From NCBI GenBank assembly GCA_945902775.1, contig CAMDMY010000003.1, forward strand, positions 1-64,000: a DNA stretch of 64,000 nt, given 5' to 3'. Origin of the DNA: Chryseobacterium gleum (GTDB taxonomy: Bacteria; Bacteroidota; Bacteroidia; Flavobacteriales_D; Crocinitomicaceae). This document shows positions 26,428 through 34,551 of the stretch, one piece after another. A program made the translations under genes and the position numbers. The stretch's first letter is position 1, and every line of letters starts with the position of its first letter. The notes beneath the pieces are model-generated. The model was not told where the DNA came from, searched no databases, and was given only the letters and a program-made list of their open reading frames with translations.

Positions 26428-27474
26428 TTATTTTAATTCGTCCCAATAAATAGCCAGCTTACCTGTTGACGATTTATTTTCTAGAATTTCGTGTGCTTTC
26501 GCTATTTCGGAAACAGAATAATTTCCTCCTTTTTGTGGTAGGATAACCCCTTCTTTATATAGTTTCAAAACTTGCTGTAAACAATAAGACATCACTTTTT
26601 GTTTGTTATCAGCAATCTTTAACATATTGACACCTACTATATTTTTTGAGCGCATCATCAATCCAATAGGAATAACCAAGCCCATTTTACGAACGAAATT
26701 TAAAGTCGAGAAAAATCCCCATTTTGAGCCCGACATCTCAGCTCCTCCAAATAAAATCAATCGACCCCCTGAACCTAATAACCTGAAATCTTTTTTAAAT
26801 GTTGAACCTGCCACCGGATTATAACTTATATCCAAACGTTCGCCATTTAATTGTTTTTCAATCTCAGTTTCGTAATCAACTAGATTATAATTAATTACAA
26901 AATCAGCTCCTAATGATTTTACTAATTCTCTTTTATCTTCCGAACCAATTTTAGCAAATACTGTTGCACCCTTTTTTTTGGCTAATTGAATCAAAATCGT
27001 ACCAACTCCTCCGGCAGCAGCGTGAACCAATACTTTCTCCCCTTCTCTTACGGGTGTTAAATATTCTGCCATATAGTAAGCTGTAACCGATTGAGTACAA
27101 AGTCCCAAAGCTATTGTAGCATCCATCTCTTCAATCTCTACAACAGCAGATTCAAAAGTAGTAACGTGTTTTGCATATCCTCCGAATCGACAAAAACCCA
27201 CTACTCGCTTTCCAATTTTATCATTTGAGACGTTTACTCCAACATTTACAATTTTTCCAACTACCTCATATCCAATAATACAAGGCATCGGTGGCGCTTC
27301 TCTGTATAACCCATTTCGAGCCATTACATCTGCATAATTTAACCCAAAAGCTTCTACTTCAATGATTACCTCATTTTCCTTAGGAAGCGAAACGGTAAAA
27401 ACTCTTTTTTCAAAAGCTTTGTATGCATTTCCTTTTTGAATTAGATAAATTGCTTCAGAGTTAATTTTTCCCAT
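26428..27474 (-). CDS. Zinc-independent medium-chain dehydrogenase (quinone oxidoreductase/VAT1-like)
   Basis: About 348 residues from the preferred start ATG 27474 (MGKINSEAIYLIQKG); the frame is open to 27498 but the extra MLLLLKGK is unlike family members. GroES-like N-terminal domain (IIEVEAFGLNYADVMARNGLY, CIIGYEVVGKIVNVG) and a Rossmann domain with HAAAGGVGTILIQLAKKKGA binding NADPH. The catalytic zinc cysteines of alcohol dehydrogenases are absent, placing it with quinone oxidoreductase/VAT1-like enzymes that reduce quinones or enones. It overlaps the end of rsmI by about 14 nt. Confidence 0.85.
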   Translation of the reverse strand: MGKINSEAIYLIQKGNAYKAFEKRVFTVSLPKENEVIIEVEAFGLNYADVMARNGLYREAPPMPCIIGYEVVGKIVNVGVNVSNDKIGKRVVGFCRFGGYAKHVTTFESAVVEIEEMDATIALGLCTQSVTAYYMAEYLTPVREGEKVLVHAAAGGVGTILIQLAKKKGATVFAKIGSEDKRELVKSLGADFVINYNLVDYETEIEKQLNGERLDISYNPVAGSTFKKDFRLLGSGGRLILFGGAEMSGSKWGFFSTLNFVRKMGLVIPIGLMMRSKNIVGVNMLKIADNKQKVMSYCLQQVLKLYKEGVILPQKGGNYSVSEIAKAHEILENKSSTGKLAIYWDELK

Positions 27475-28141
27475 TTTTCCCTTCAATAATAATAACAATT
27501 TCGCCTTTTGGAGGATGTAGTTCGTAATACTCTTTTATTTCTTTTGCTGTCCCTCGTTTGTATTCTTCGTAAATTTTTGACAACTCGCGAACTACACACA
27601 CTTTTCGGTCTGGCCCCATAAACTCTTCTATTTGAGCTAAACATTTCACCAAACGATGCGGAGATTCATACAAAATAGTCGTTCTTTCTTCTTGTTCGAT
27701 GGCTAATAATTTTGTTTGACGTCCTTTTTTATGGGGAAGAAAACCTTCAAAACAAAAACGATCGCATGGAAATCCACTCGCTACTAAAGCAGGAACAAAA
27801 GCCGTTGGGCCAGGCAAACATTCAACCTCAATTCCTTCTGAAACACACTCTCTTGCTAATAAAAATCCAGGGTCAGAAATTCCAGGCGTACCAGCATCAG
27901 AAACCAAAACAGCAAGAGTGCAACTTTTAATTTTATCAATCGTTGAACTTAACGCTTTGTGTTCGTTATGCGAATGAAAAGGCAAAACATGTGCACTAAT
28001 TTCTAAATGATTCAGCAATTTTTTTGTGACACGTGTATCTTCAGCAAAAATGATATCTGCTTCCTTTAAAATTCGAATGGAACGTAATGTTATATCTTCC
28101 AAATTGCCAATAGGCGTGGGTACTAAACAAAGTTTTGCCAT
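27461..28141 (-). CDS. rsmI: 16S rRNA (cytidine(1402)-2'-O)-methyltransferase
   Basis: 226 residues of the tetrapyrrole-methylase fold. Diagnostic motifs: LVPTPIGNLEDITLRSI at the N-terminus, FAEDTRVTKKLLNH, VSDAGTPGISDPGF and LPGPTAFVPALVASGF with SAM-binding residues, and YESPHRLVKCLAQI. RsmI 2'-O-methylates C1402 in the ribosomal decoding centre. The C-terminal extension seen in longer homologues is missing, as is common. Followed by overlapping quinone-oxidoreductase and flavoprotein genes on the same strand, so the three may be an operon. Confidence 0.95.
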   Translation of the reverse strand: MAKLCLVPTPIGNLEDITLRSIRILKEADIIFAEDTRVTKKLLNHLEISAHVLPFHSHNEHKALSSTIDKIKSCTLAVLVSDAGTPGISDPGFLLARECVSEGIEVECLPGPTAFVPALVASGFPCDRFCFEGFLPHKKGRQTKLLAIEQEERTTILYESPHRLVKCLAQIEEFMGPDRKVCVVRELSKIYEEYKRGTAKEIKEYYELHPPKGEIVIIIEGKNGKN

Positions 28142-28275
28142 AAAGTATGTTTTTACACTGTAAAGATAGAGAAAGAGATGAATGATTTGATTATTGTCAA
28201 TTGATAATTATAAATAGTTCTGTAACAATATAGAATTCAACCGTTATAGAGTAAATTCTCTCCAAAATTGAAACT

Positions 28276-28581
28276 ATGAAAACGATCACACTCCTTATTG
28301 GACTAGTTGCTTTTAATGCGATGAGTCAAAATGAAAATCTAACAACTCAAAGTAAAGAAATGGAAGTATTAATTTACCCAAATCCAGCGATTGATAACTG
28401 TGTTATAAAAGTGGATGAAGGCACTAACTGTAGTTTAATTAACTCAGCAGGAACAATCATTGGAACGTGGAAAGTAGATTATTCAAACACCCTCCATTTA
28501 TCCGATTTAAAATCAGGAATATTTCAACTACTCATTGAAAAAGATGCAGTTCGAGTGATTAAAAAAATTATTGTATTATAA
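28276..28581 (+). CDS. Mini secreted protein consisting of signal peptide plus T9SS-type sorting domain
   Basis: 101 residues: signal peptide about 1-17 (LIGLVAFNAMSQ), a spacer of about ten residues, and then a sequence with the full hallmarks of a type A T9SS C-terminal domain (MEVLIYPNPAIDNCVIKVD, GTIIGTWKVD, LSDLKSGIFQLLIEKDAVRVIKKIIV). No effector domain is present. It could be a secreted peptide processed by the T9SS sortase machinery, or the leftover end of a degraded cargo gene that regained a signal peptide. It ends at a strong bidirectional terminator (28586-28620), which supports it being a transcribed gene. Confidence 0.72.
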   Translation: MKTITLLIGLVAFNAMSQNENLTTQSKEMEVLIYPNPAIDNCVIKVDEGTNCSLINSAGTIIGTWKVDYSNTLHLSDLKSGIFQLLIEKDAVRVIKKIIVL

Positions 28582-28585
28582 ATCA

Positions 28586-28620
28586 AAAAGCGTCTGAATC
28601 AAATTGAAACAGACGCTTTT
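28586..28620. terminator. Bidirectional rho-independent terminator
   Basis: A perfect 11-bp stem, AAAAGCGTCTG (28586-28596) with CAGACGCTTTT (28610-28620). Runs of A on the left and T on the right let it serve both the mini T9SS gene (+) and the phosphate-transporter operon (-), which converge here. Confidence 0.88.
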
Positions 28621-28639
28621 AATTTTATATTAATTTCGA

Positions 28640-30223
28640 TTATTTGAATAAACAAATTCCGTAGTAAATTAAGGCTGCCAGACCCGCACTAACAGGAATA
28701 GTAAGCACCCAAGCCCAAAGTAGACCGATAGTTACACCCCAACGAACAGCACTCAAACGTTTAGTTGCACCAACACCGATAATAGAACCTGTAATCGTAT
28801 GCGTTGTAGAAACTGGTATACCTAAATTACTTACAACAAATAAAGTCAAAGCTCCAGCTGTTTCAGCACAAACACCTTCTAAAGGGGTTACTTTTGTAAT
28901 TTTAGAACCCATTGTTTTCACAATCTTCCAACCACCGAATAAAGTACCAATAGAAATCATTAAATAACATCCAAAAGAAATCCAAAAAGGCATTGTGCTT
29001 GAATTTACTTTAGTCACTAATTTATGTTCAGATTTCAATTCCCCTTTCACGACAAAGTCACTAAACAATCCAGCTTTCGAATATTTTTGTGATAAATTTT
29101 TACTTTTGAATATAACCTCATCAGAATCAGCATCATAAATATCATGCCCTTTCGAATACACATGTAAATGATCTAATTCATCCTCAGCAGATTTATAATC
29201 AGAAAATTTATTCGATTTTGAATAATTTGTGTTTAATTTTTCATTGTTAAAGATAACCTCTTTCGATTTTAAATCAATGATTTTATCATCTTGTGCATAA
29301 AAAACTACATTTTCTACTTTCCCTAATTCAGGTTTGTATTTATGTTTTTTTCCATTTTCATCCTTAAATTCAATTTGCATTACCTCTGCAATTTTGAAAT
29401 TTGAGTCAATATTTTCAACTTTATTTTCAGGATTACGACTATAGTTTCCATAAACCATTAAAGCAGCACATATAATCCCCATTACTTTTTGTGAATCTGC
29501 ACCTCCATGACCTAAAGAGAAAGCTGCAGAAGAAAGCAATTGTAATCTCTTGTACATATTTGATTCTTTTAGAGCAGTTTGCTTTTTACCATGGAAAAAC
29601 ATGTAATACAAATAAGCTAAAATGAAGATAACCAACATTAAAAGTACAATATTCATCATAACTGGTTTCATATCCATGTATTCAACCATGTAATTCATAA
29701 CGAAATACAATCCAATTGAACCTGCTAAAATGATAAAGAATTTCAAAAATACTTTCCTACTCAAAGTTACTAAAGCAAGAATAAAAGCGATGATTCCTCC
29801 AATAAAAGGAGAAAGAAAAATAAAAGCAATAATTTTTAATATTTCAGTAGAATCAATTACTCCAAAACCACCATGGGCAACAGCAGCACCTGCAAAACCA
29901 CCTATTAATGTATGAGAAGAAGAAGATGGTATCCCTAATTTCCATGTAAATAAATTCCAAATAGTTGCCGCTAAAAGTCCCGCTAAAATCACCCATAAAT
30001 CTATCGCACTGTTATCTACCGTTTTAGCAACAGTATTACCAACACTCATGTCAAATACCCAAAACGCTAGAACGTTGAAACCAGCTGCCCAAACAACGGC
30101 TTGAAAAGGAGACAACACCTTAGTGGCAACAACTGTAGCAATCGAGTTAGCCGCATCGTGAAAACCATTCACTAAGTCGAACAACAATGCAATAACGATT
30201 ACAACTATTAATAATTCAAACAT
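28640..30223 (-). CDS. PiT-family inorganic phosphate transporter
   Basis: Multi-spanning membrane protein with the two PiT signature repeats: FDLVNGFHDAANSIATVVAT near the N-terminus and GIPVSTTHTITGSIIGVG near the C-terminus, plus GIPSSSSHTLIGG and FSLGHGGADSQKVMG. It imports phosphate with a cation. ATG 30223 (MFELLIVVIV) begins the first helix and is preferred to ATG 30268, which lies inside the upstream gene. The central loop is unusually large and hydrophilic (about 280-410 in the longer frame) and contains two copies of a 30-residue element (KIIDLKSKEVIF... and DIYDADSDEVIF..., encoded 29054-29284). Downstream partner of the DUF47 gene in one operon. Confidence 0.93.
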   Translation of the reverse strand: MFELLIVVIVIALLFDLVNGFHDAANSIATVVATKVLSPFQAVVWAAGFNVLAFWVFDMSVGNTVAKTVDNSAIDLWVILAGLLAATIWNLFTWKLGIPSSSSHTLIGGFAGAAVAHGGFGVIDSTEILKIIAFIFLSPFIGGIIAFILALVTLSRKVFLKFFIILAGSIGLYFVMNYMVEYMDMKPVMMNIVLLMLVIFILAYLYYMFFHGKKQTALKESNMYKRLQLLSSAAFSLGHGGADSQKVMGIICAALMVYGNYSRNPENKVENIDSNFKIAEVMQIEFKDENGKKHKYKPELGKVENVVFYAQDDKIIDLKSKEVIFNNEKLNTNYSKSNKFSDYKSAEDELDHLHVYSKGHDIYDADSDEVIFKSKNLSQKYSKAGLFSDFVVKGELKSEHKLVTKVNSSTMPFWISFGCYLMISIGTLFGGWKIVKTMGSKITKVTPLEGVCAETAGALTLFVVSNLGIPVSTTHTITGSIIGVGATKRLSAVRWGVTIGLLWAWVLTIPVSAGLAALIYYGICLFK

Positions 30224-30251
30224 ATTGATGTATTTAATTAAGAATAATTTA

Positions 30252-30896
30252 TTAAGCGTACTTAACAATAATAGATTCCATCACATTTCCTGCATCTTCA
30301 CATTTATCTGTAACGATTTCCATTAATTTATAGATTTCTCGTTTCTTGATTAACGTTTTAATATCCTGTTCATTATCAAAAAGATTTTCAATGCTTGAAT
30401 CAAATAAATCATCCGCTTGATTTTCAATGCTATTGATTTTAATGATGCAATTCATCACTTTTTGAGTATTTTTCAAATCTCTCAATTCTGTAACTGCACT
30501 ATTTACAGCTAAGACAGATTCTTTTATCGCATCAGCCATTTTCTTTATAGATGGGTCAGATGGATCAATTTTATAAAGATTTATTTTTTTACCAACTGCA
30601 TAAATGAAATCAGCAATATCATCTAAAGCGGTAGCTAAACTATGAATATCTTCTCTATCAAACGGAGTTATAAAGTTTTGACTTAACTCTATAAAAATTT
30701 GATGAGTCAATAAATCATTTTTATGCTCCAAATCTTCCATATCTTTAATGATAACCGCTCTTTTGTTGAAGTCAAGCTCGTTAACACATAAAACCAAATT
30801 AGATGCTATCAATTCTAAGTTCGCACTAGCATTTTCGAAAAGAGTAAAGAATACTCTATCTTTTGGTAAAAAGAATTTTAAAATTTTAGAAGCCAT
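30252..30896 (-). CDS. DUF47 (PhoU-like) phosphate-transport accessory protein
   Basis: 214 residues, all-helical, matching the DUF47/YkaA family: FFTLFENASANLELIASNL, IKDMEDLEHKNDLLTHQIF, DREDIHSLATALDDIADFIY and NQADDLFDSSIENLF. These are PhoU-like cytoplasmic proteins nearly always encoded next to a PiT transporter and thought to regulate it through metal-bound helical bundles. First gene of the two-gene phosphate operon, with a promoter -7 element at 30913-30920. Confidence 0.92.
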   Translation of the reverse strand: MASKILKFFLPKDRVFFTLFENASANLELIASNLVLCVNELDFNKRAVIIKDMEDLEHKNDLLTHQIFIELSQNFITPFDREDIHSLATALDDIADFIYAVGKKINLYKIDPSDPSIKKMADAIKESVLAVNSAVTELRDLKNTQKVMNCIIKINSIENQADDLFDSSIENLFDNEQDIKTLIKKREIYKLMEIVTDKCEDAGNVMESIIVKYA

Positions 30897-31204
30897 ATCA
30901 TTAATTTTTGGGCAAAGATATAAGTAAATTTTAGGCTTGCTTCACAAGAAGCAAAAAAGTAATGTTAACATAATATTGAATTAAATTAAAACGAAATGAA
31001 GTTCAATAGATTTAAAACCTTCATCAGTCAATAATCATCTTAATATCAAACATATAACACAAACTATACTAAAAAAATACATATTGATAAATACAATTAT
31101 AGATTAATAAGTTTTATTTTTTTAAAAATTAAGTTTAAAATGAATGTCCCCGAAATTTAAAAATAAAACATACTTGATTAAAAGTCCTTTTTCCTATTTA
31201 AACG
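30897..31204. other. AT-rich intergenic stretch with promoter of phosphate operon
   Basis: The end nearest the DUF47 gene holds a -7 element (minus strand TATCTTTG, 30913-30920, exact TAnnTTTG), 17 nt from the start codon, and a small GCTTC-ACAA-GAAGC hairpin at about 30940-30953 just upstream. The rest (30960-31204) is AT-rich; I see no RNA gene or coding frame in it. Confidence 0.5.
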
Positions 31205-31480
31205 TTAATTAAAATTTAATGGAAGTGTCTCAGCGATATCTGAAACTGACCAAGAAGTAGTTTTAATTTCTTGACCGTGTTTCATGTATTTTTTTAGAAG
31301 AATTTGATCTTGATTTCTTTTTACAATACCTTCAAACATTAATTCTCCAGTCTCATAATAAATTTTTAATGGTCCTTCTATGGTTTTATTTACATGTGAG
31401 ATTTTAATTCTTGGATTACCATTTTTCCATAAATACTCCCAAGTGTTTTCAACTTTGTTATCAATAAAACTTCCAAACAT
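31205..31480 (-). CDS. Small MORN-repeat-like protein (YwqK-like)
   Basis: 91 residues without a signal peptide. The centre reads GPLKIYYETGELMFEGIVKR, one MORN_2-like unit of the type found in proteins annotated as toxin-antitoxin YwqK antitoxins, though a toxin partner is not visible. Function unknown. A second, longer and secreted relative of this fold is encoded at 45477-45881. Isolated gene in AT-rich sequence. Confidence 0.58.
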   Translation of the reverse strand: MFGSFIDNKVENTWEYLWKNGNPRIKISHVNKTIEGPLKIYYETGELMFEGIVKRNQDQILLKKYMKHGQEIKTTSWSVSDIAETLPLNFN

Positions 31481-31599
31481 ACTTTATATCATTAATAAAT
31501 TATAGGATAAAAGTAGAGGTAATATTATAAAAGATGTTTACGAGAAAATTAAGACTATATTAGGATTATAGTATTTTATATTTACAATTACTTTACATT

Positions 31600-31635
31600 A
31601 AAAATCCCCTTCCGAAAATTCAGAAGGGGATTTTT
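31600..31635 (-). terminator. Rho-independent terminator of the bacilliredoxin gene
   Basis: Perfect 13-bp stem, AAAAATCCCCTTC (31600-31612) with 31623-31635, loop of 10 nt; A/T runs on both sides make it functional on the minus strand, 37 nt past the stop codon of the bacilliredoxin gene. Confidence 0.88.
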
Positions 31636-31672
31636 GTCTAATTTATTCAGTCTAAAAATCTAATTTCTAGAA

Positions 31673-32086
31673 TTAACAAAATTCTTTGTAAGCTTCTGAA
31701 AGATTATCAGCGATCATTTGCGCAGAACCACCTTCAATATGATGCCTTTCTAAGAAATGAACCAACTTTCCATCTTTAAATAAAGCAATTGATGGAGAAG
31801 ACGGAGGATACGGTAAAAAATACTTACGTGCTTGAGCAACAGCATCTGTATCTACACCCGCGAAAACTGTCGCTAAATGTTTAGGAGCTTTGTCAGCATT
31901 TAAAGATAATTTTACACCTGGACGCATATTTCCTGCTGCGCATCCGCATACAGAATTTACAACAACAAGTAAAGTACCATCACTATTTTTGATTGTTTCA
32001 TCTACTTGATCTGCTGATATTAACTGTTCGAACCCTACGTTTGTAAGATCGTTTTTCATTGGTTGAACTAATTCTGGAGGATACAT
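31673..32086 (-). CDS. Bacilliredoxin, BrxA/BrxB (YphP/YqiW) family
   Basis: 137 residues, the family's usual length, with the invariant start MYPPELVQPM and the active-site CGC in VVNSVCGCAAGNMRPG (C47, C49). Thioredoxin-like cytoplasmic protein that removes bacillithiol from S-bacillithiolated proteins. It implies that this organism makes bacillithiol, as many Bacteroidota do; no bsh gene is in the window. A -7 element (minus strand TATTTTTG, 32114-32121) lies 27 nt upstream and a strong terminator follows. Confidence 0.92.
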   Translation of the reverse strand: MYPPELVQPMKNDLTNVGFEQLISADQVDETIKNSDGTLLVVVNSVCGCAAGNMRPGVKLSLNADKAPKHLATVFAGVDTDAVAQARKYFLPYPPSSPSIALFKDGKLVHFLERHHIEGGSAQMIADNLSEAYKEFC

Positions 32087-32113
32087 AGTATATCTATTTA
32101 AAATTATTTACTA

Positions 32114-32121
32114 CAAAAATA
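32114..32121 (-). promoter_or_regulatory. -7 element of bacilliredoxin gene
   Basis: Minus strand TATTTTTG, exact TAnnTTTG, 27 nt before the start codon; no clear -33 element. Confidence 0.45.
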
Positions 32122-32246
32122 CTAATTTAGATAGATTCTAAGTAAAAAAATCAAATAAATAGATACTTTCTACCATTCAAAAGAAATTTGCAAAATAATT
32201 TAATAGAAAACCATATATTCGCTCTATTGATTTTTTAGAAACTCGT

Positions 32247-34502
32247 ATGAAAAAATATTTATTTTCTATCTTATTTAATTTACTATTAGGAAATTTTGTT
32301 TTTTCTCAAACAACAAATTTAGGTGAACCGTTGCTTTTAAAGTCAAAAATTCAACCAACTCAATCATTCTACCGCACGCCTTCTGTTGATAATGCATTAG
32401 AATTAAAATCTTCACAGAATGATCTTACGAAAGTCCGTTATTTTGGGAAAGAATTCAATGTATCAATCGATGTCTTAGAATTAGCTGAAAAAACAGTTCT
32501 CCCGAGTGGCGATATTCTGTATCAATATGGTATTGAATGTAAAAATGCCCTTTCAATCAATCTTCAATTCGATCAATTTTATCTTCCCGAAGGAGCTACT
32601 CTATATTTAGTCGATCCTATTCATCGTAAATTTGATGGAGCTTACACTCATTTCAATAATAACAAAGCAAGTATGCTTGGAACAGAGATTTTAAAATCGG
32701 ATAAAGTGATTATTGAAGTCGTAATTCCAGCAGATAAGCAACAACTTGCAAAATTAAATTTAGGGTTGATAGTACATGGGTATAAATCTATCGAATCTAT
32801 GCTAAAATCATTGAACTCTTCTGGAACATGTGAAATAGATGTTAATTGTCCTTTGGGATTGGGATGGGAAAATCAACGAAATTCGGTTGCTCTTATGATT
32901 ATGGGAGGTTCAACTTGTACCGGCTCTTTGGTGAACAATACTTCTGGGACAATAATTCCCTATTTTTTATCTGCTAATCATTGTGGTACATCTCCTGGAG
33001 CATGGGTATTTCGTTTCAAATGGGAATCTCCTGAGAGTCAAGTTGATTGTGGAACTGCTGCACCTTCTGTTAATGGGCCAACCAATATGACTGTTAATGG
33101 AGGAACATTGTGTTCAAATTATTCGGCATCTGATTTTACCTTAACCCTGTTAAATCAAGCTCCAGATCCAAGTTGGGATATTTATTATAACGGTTGGGAT
33201 AGAACAGATGTTCCTGCAACTCAGCTAACTGTTATTCATCATCCAGCAGGCGATATTAAAAAAATATCCCGAGATAATAGTTCTGCTGTCTCTGCCTCAT
33301 TTAACGGAGGAGCTGCTGATAGCCATTGGCAAGCACCCTCTTGGGATTATGGTGCAACTGAAGGCGGTTCTTCTGGTTCGCCGCTATACAATCAAGACCA
33401 TAGAACAATCGGTCAATTACATGGTGGAAACTCAGATTGTGGCGCATCCCCTTCAAATATGAATGATGAATTTGGAAAATTTTATGTTTCTTGGGATGGT
33501 GGTGGCACTGATCTTACTAGATTAAGTAATTGGTTAGATCCTGGAAATATTGCACCTGATTTCATTGATGGTGTAAATCCTGCAATACCCTCCTTAACTG
33601 CCGATGGTGGGATAGGAAATGTAACCATTGAAAAAAGCACCTTATGTGGTGGTAATTTAACCACTCATTTACAAATATATAACGCTGGAATCGATACTAT
33701 ATTTACAGCTGATATTCAGTATTCATTTGACAACGGGACAAGCTTGATTTATCATTGGTCAGACACATTGACTTCAAATCATTCAACCCCGATAACACTT
33801 CCTACAGTTACATTATCTGGCGGAAATCATTCTGTTAAATGTATTTTTATAAACACAACCAAAACTGACTTAAATCCAAAAAATGATACGATTGTAAAAA
33901 CGTTTAAAACAATCGATAATGGAATTATTTTAAAATTAAACATGACTATATTTTGCGATGCAAATGAAAATTCATGGAAATTAATTGATGAAAATCAACA
34001 AGTTGTTGCATCTGGTGGTCCATTTGCTAATATAACGCCTAACATTATTAAAGATTCTGTTTGTATAACTCCTGCTTGTTATACTTTTAAATTGTTTGAC
34101 ACGTATGGTGATGGTATAGTAGGATATGGTAATGGCTGTGAATCAGGATTTTATAAATTAATGAATTCAGACAGCACCATTATAAGTCAATTGAACCAGG
34201 ATAGCGCTGCATTTGGGTTTACTTATTCTTCTACTTTTTGTTCTAAAATTGAAGAAACTTTAACAGCTGATGGTTTAACTATTTATCCAAATCCAAGCAA
34301 TTCATTTATAACTATTAATTCATCTGATATACAAATCAAGACATTAGAAATCACATCCATAACTGGACAAAGAGTCTACTACGAAGATGAAATCAATCTT
34401 CACTCAAAAAAAATAAATGTATCCAACTATTCAAAAGGAATATATTACTTGAAAATTTCTAGTAATAATGAAATTGTTGTGAAATCGTTGGTGGTAAATT
34501 AG
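32247..34502 (+). CDS. Secreted trypsin-like (lysyl-endopeptidase-like) serine protease with T9SS sorting domain
   Basis: 751 residues. Signal peptide about 1-20 (GNFVFSQ). An N-terminal beta-rich domain (about 60-180, NLQFDQFYLPEGATLYLVDP) precedes a chymotrypsin-fold protease (about 195-430) with its triad: H245 in FLSANHCGT, D296 in SASDFTLTLL, S376 in EGGSSGSPLYNQ; paired cysteines suggest disulphides as in Lysobacter lysyl endopeptidase. A beta-sandwich region (about 455-560) and a further domain (about 570-665) lead to a type A T9SS sorting domain (LTIYPNPSNSFITINS ... GIYYLKISSNNEIVVKSLVV). Surface-bound or released protease for protein foraging. Lysine specificity is inferred from family resemblance only. 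Confidence 0.88.
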   Translation: MKKYLFSILFNLLLGNFVFSQTTNLGEPLLLKSKIQPTQSFYRTPSVDNALELKSSQNDLTKVRYFGKEFNVSIDVLELAEKTVLPSGDILYQYGIECKNALSINLQFDQFYLPEGATLYLVDPIHRKFDGAYTHFNNNKASMLGTEILKSDKVIIEVVIPADKQQLAKLNLGLIVHGYKSIESMLKSLNSSGTCEIDVNCPLGLGWENQRNSVALMIMGGSTCTGSLVNNTSGTIIPYFLSANHCGTSPGAWVFRFKWESPESQVDCGTAAPSVNGPTNMTVNGGTLCSNYSASDFTLTLLNQAPDPSWDIYYNGWDRTDVPATQLTVIHHPAGDIKKISRDNSSAVSASFNGGAADSHWQAPSWDYGATEGGSSGSPLYNQDHRTIGQLHGGNSDCGASPSNMNDEFGKFYVSWDGGGTDLTRLSNWLDPGNIAPDFIDGVNPAIPSLTADGGIGNVTIEKSTLCGGNLTTHLQIYNAGIDTIFTADIQYSFDNGTSLIYHWSDTLTSNHSTPITLPTVTLSGGNHSVKCIFINTTKTDLNPKNDTIVKTFKTIDNGIILKLNMTIFCDANENSWKLIDENQQVVASGGPFANITPNIIKDSVCITPACYTFKLFDTYGDGIVGYGNGCESGFYKLMNSDSTIISQLNQDSAAFGFTYSSTFCSKIEETLTADGLTIYPNPSNSFITINSSDIQIKTLEITSITGQRVYYEDEINLHSKKINVSNYSKGIYYLKISSNNEIVVKSLVVN

Positions 34503-34550
34503 AATGAGATTAAGCTGAATTTCTCAACTTAACCCCAACCTCAACCTTAT
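34503..34550. repeat. TTGAGGTTAAG-family element
   Basis: GAGATTAAGCTGAA facing CAACTTAACCCCAACCTCAA, the two arm types of this repeat, in the 49-nt gap between the convergent protease and aldehyde dehydrogenase genes. Confidence 0.5.
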
Positions 34551-34551
34551 A

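Noticed and set aside
31205-31480. Toxin-antitoxin pair involving the YwqK-like protein
   Set aside because: No toxin-like gene is adjacent; the family name alone is not evidence.
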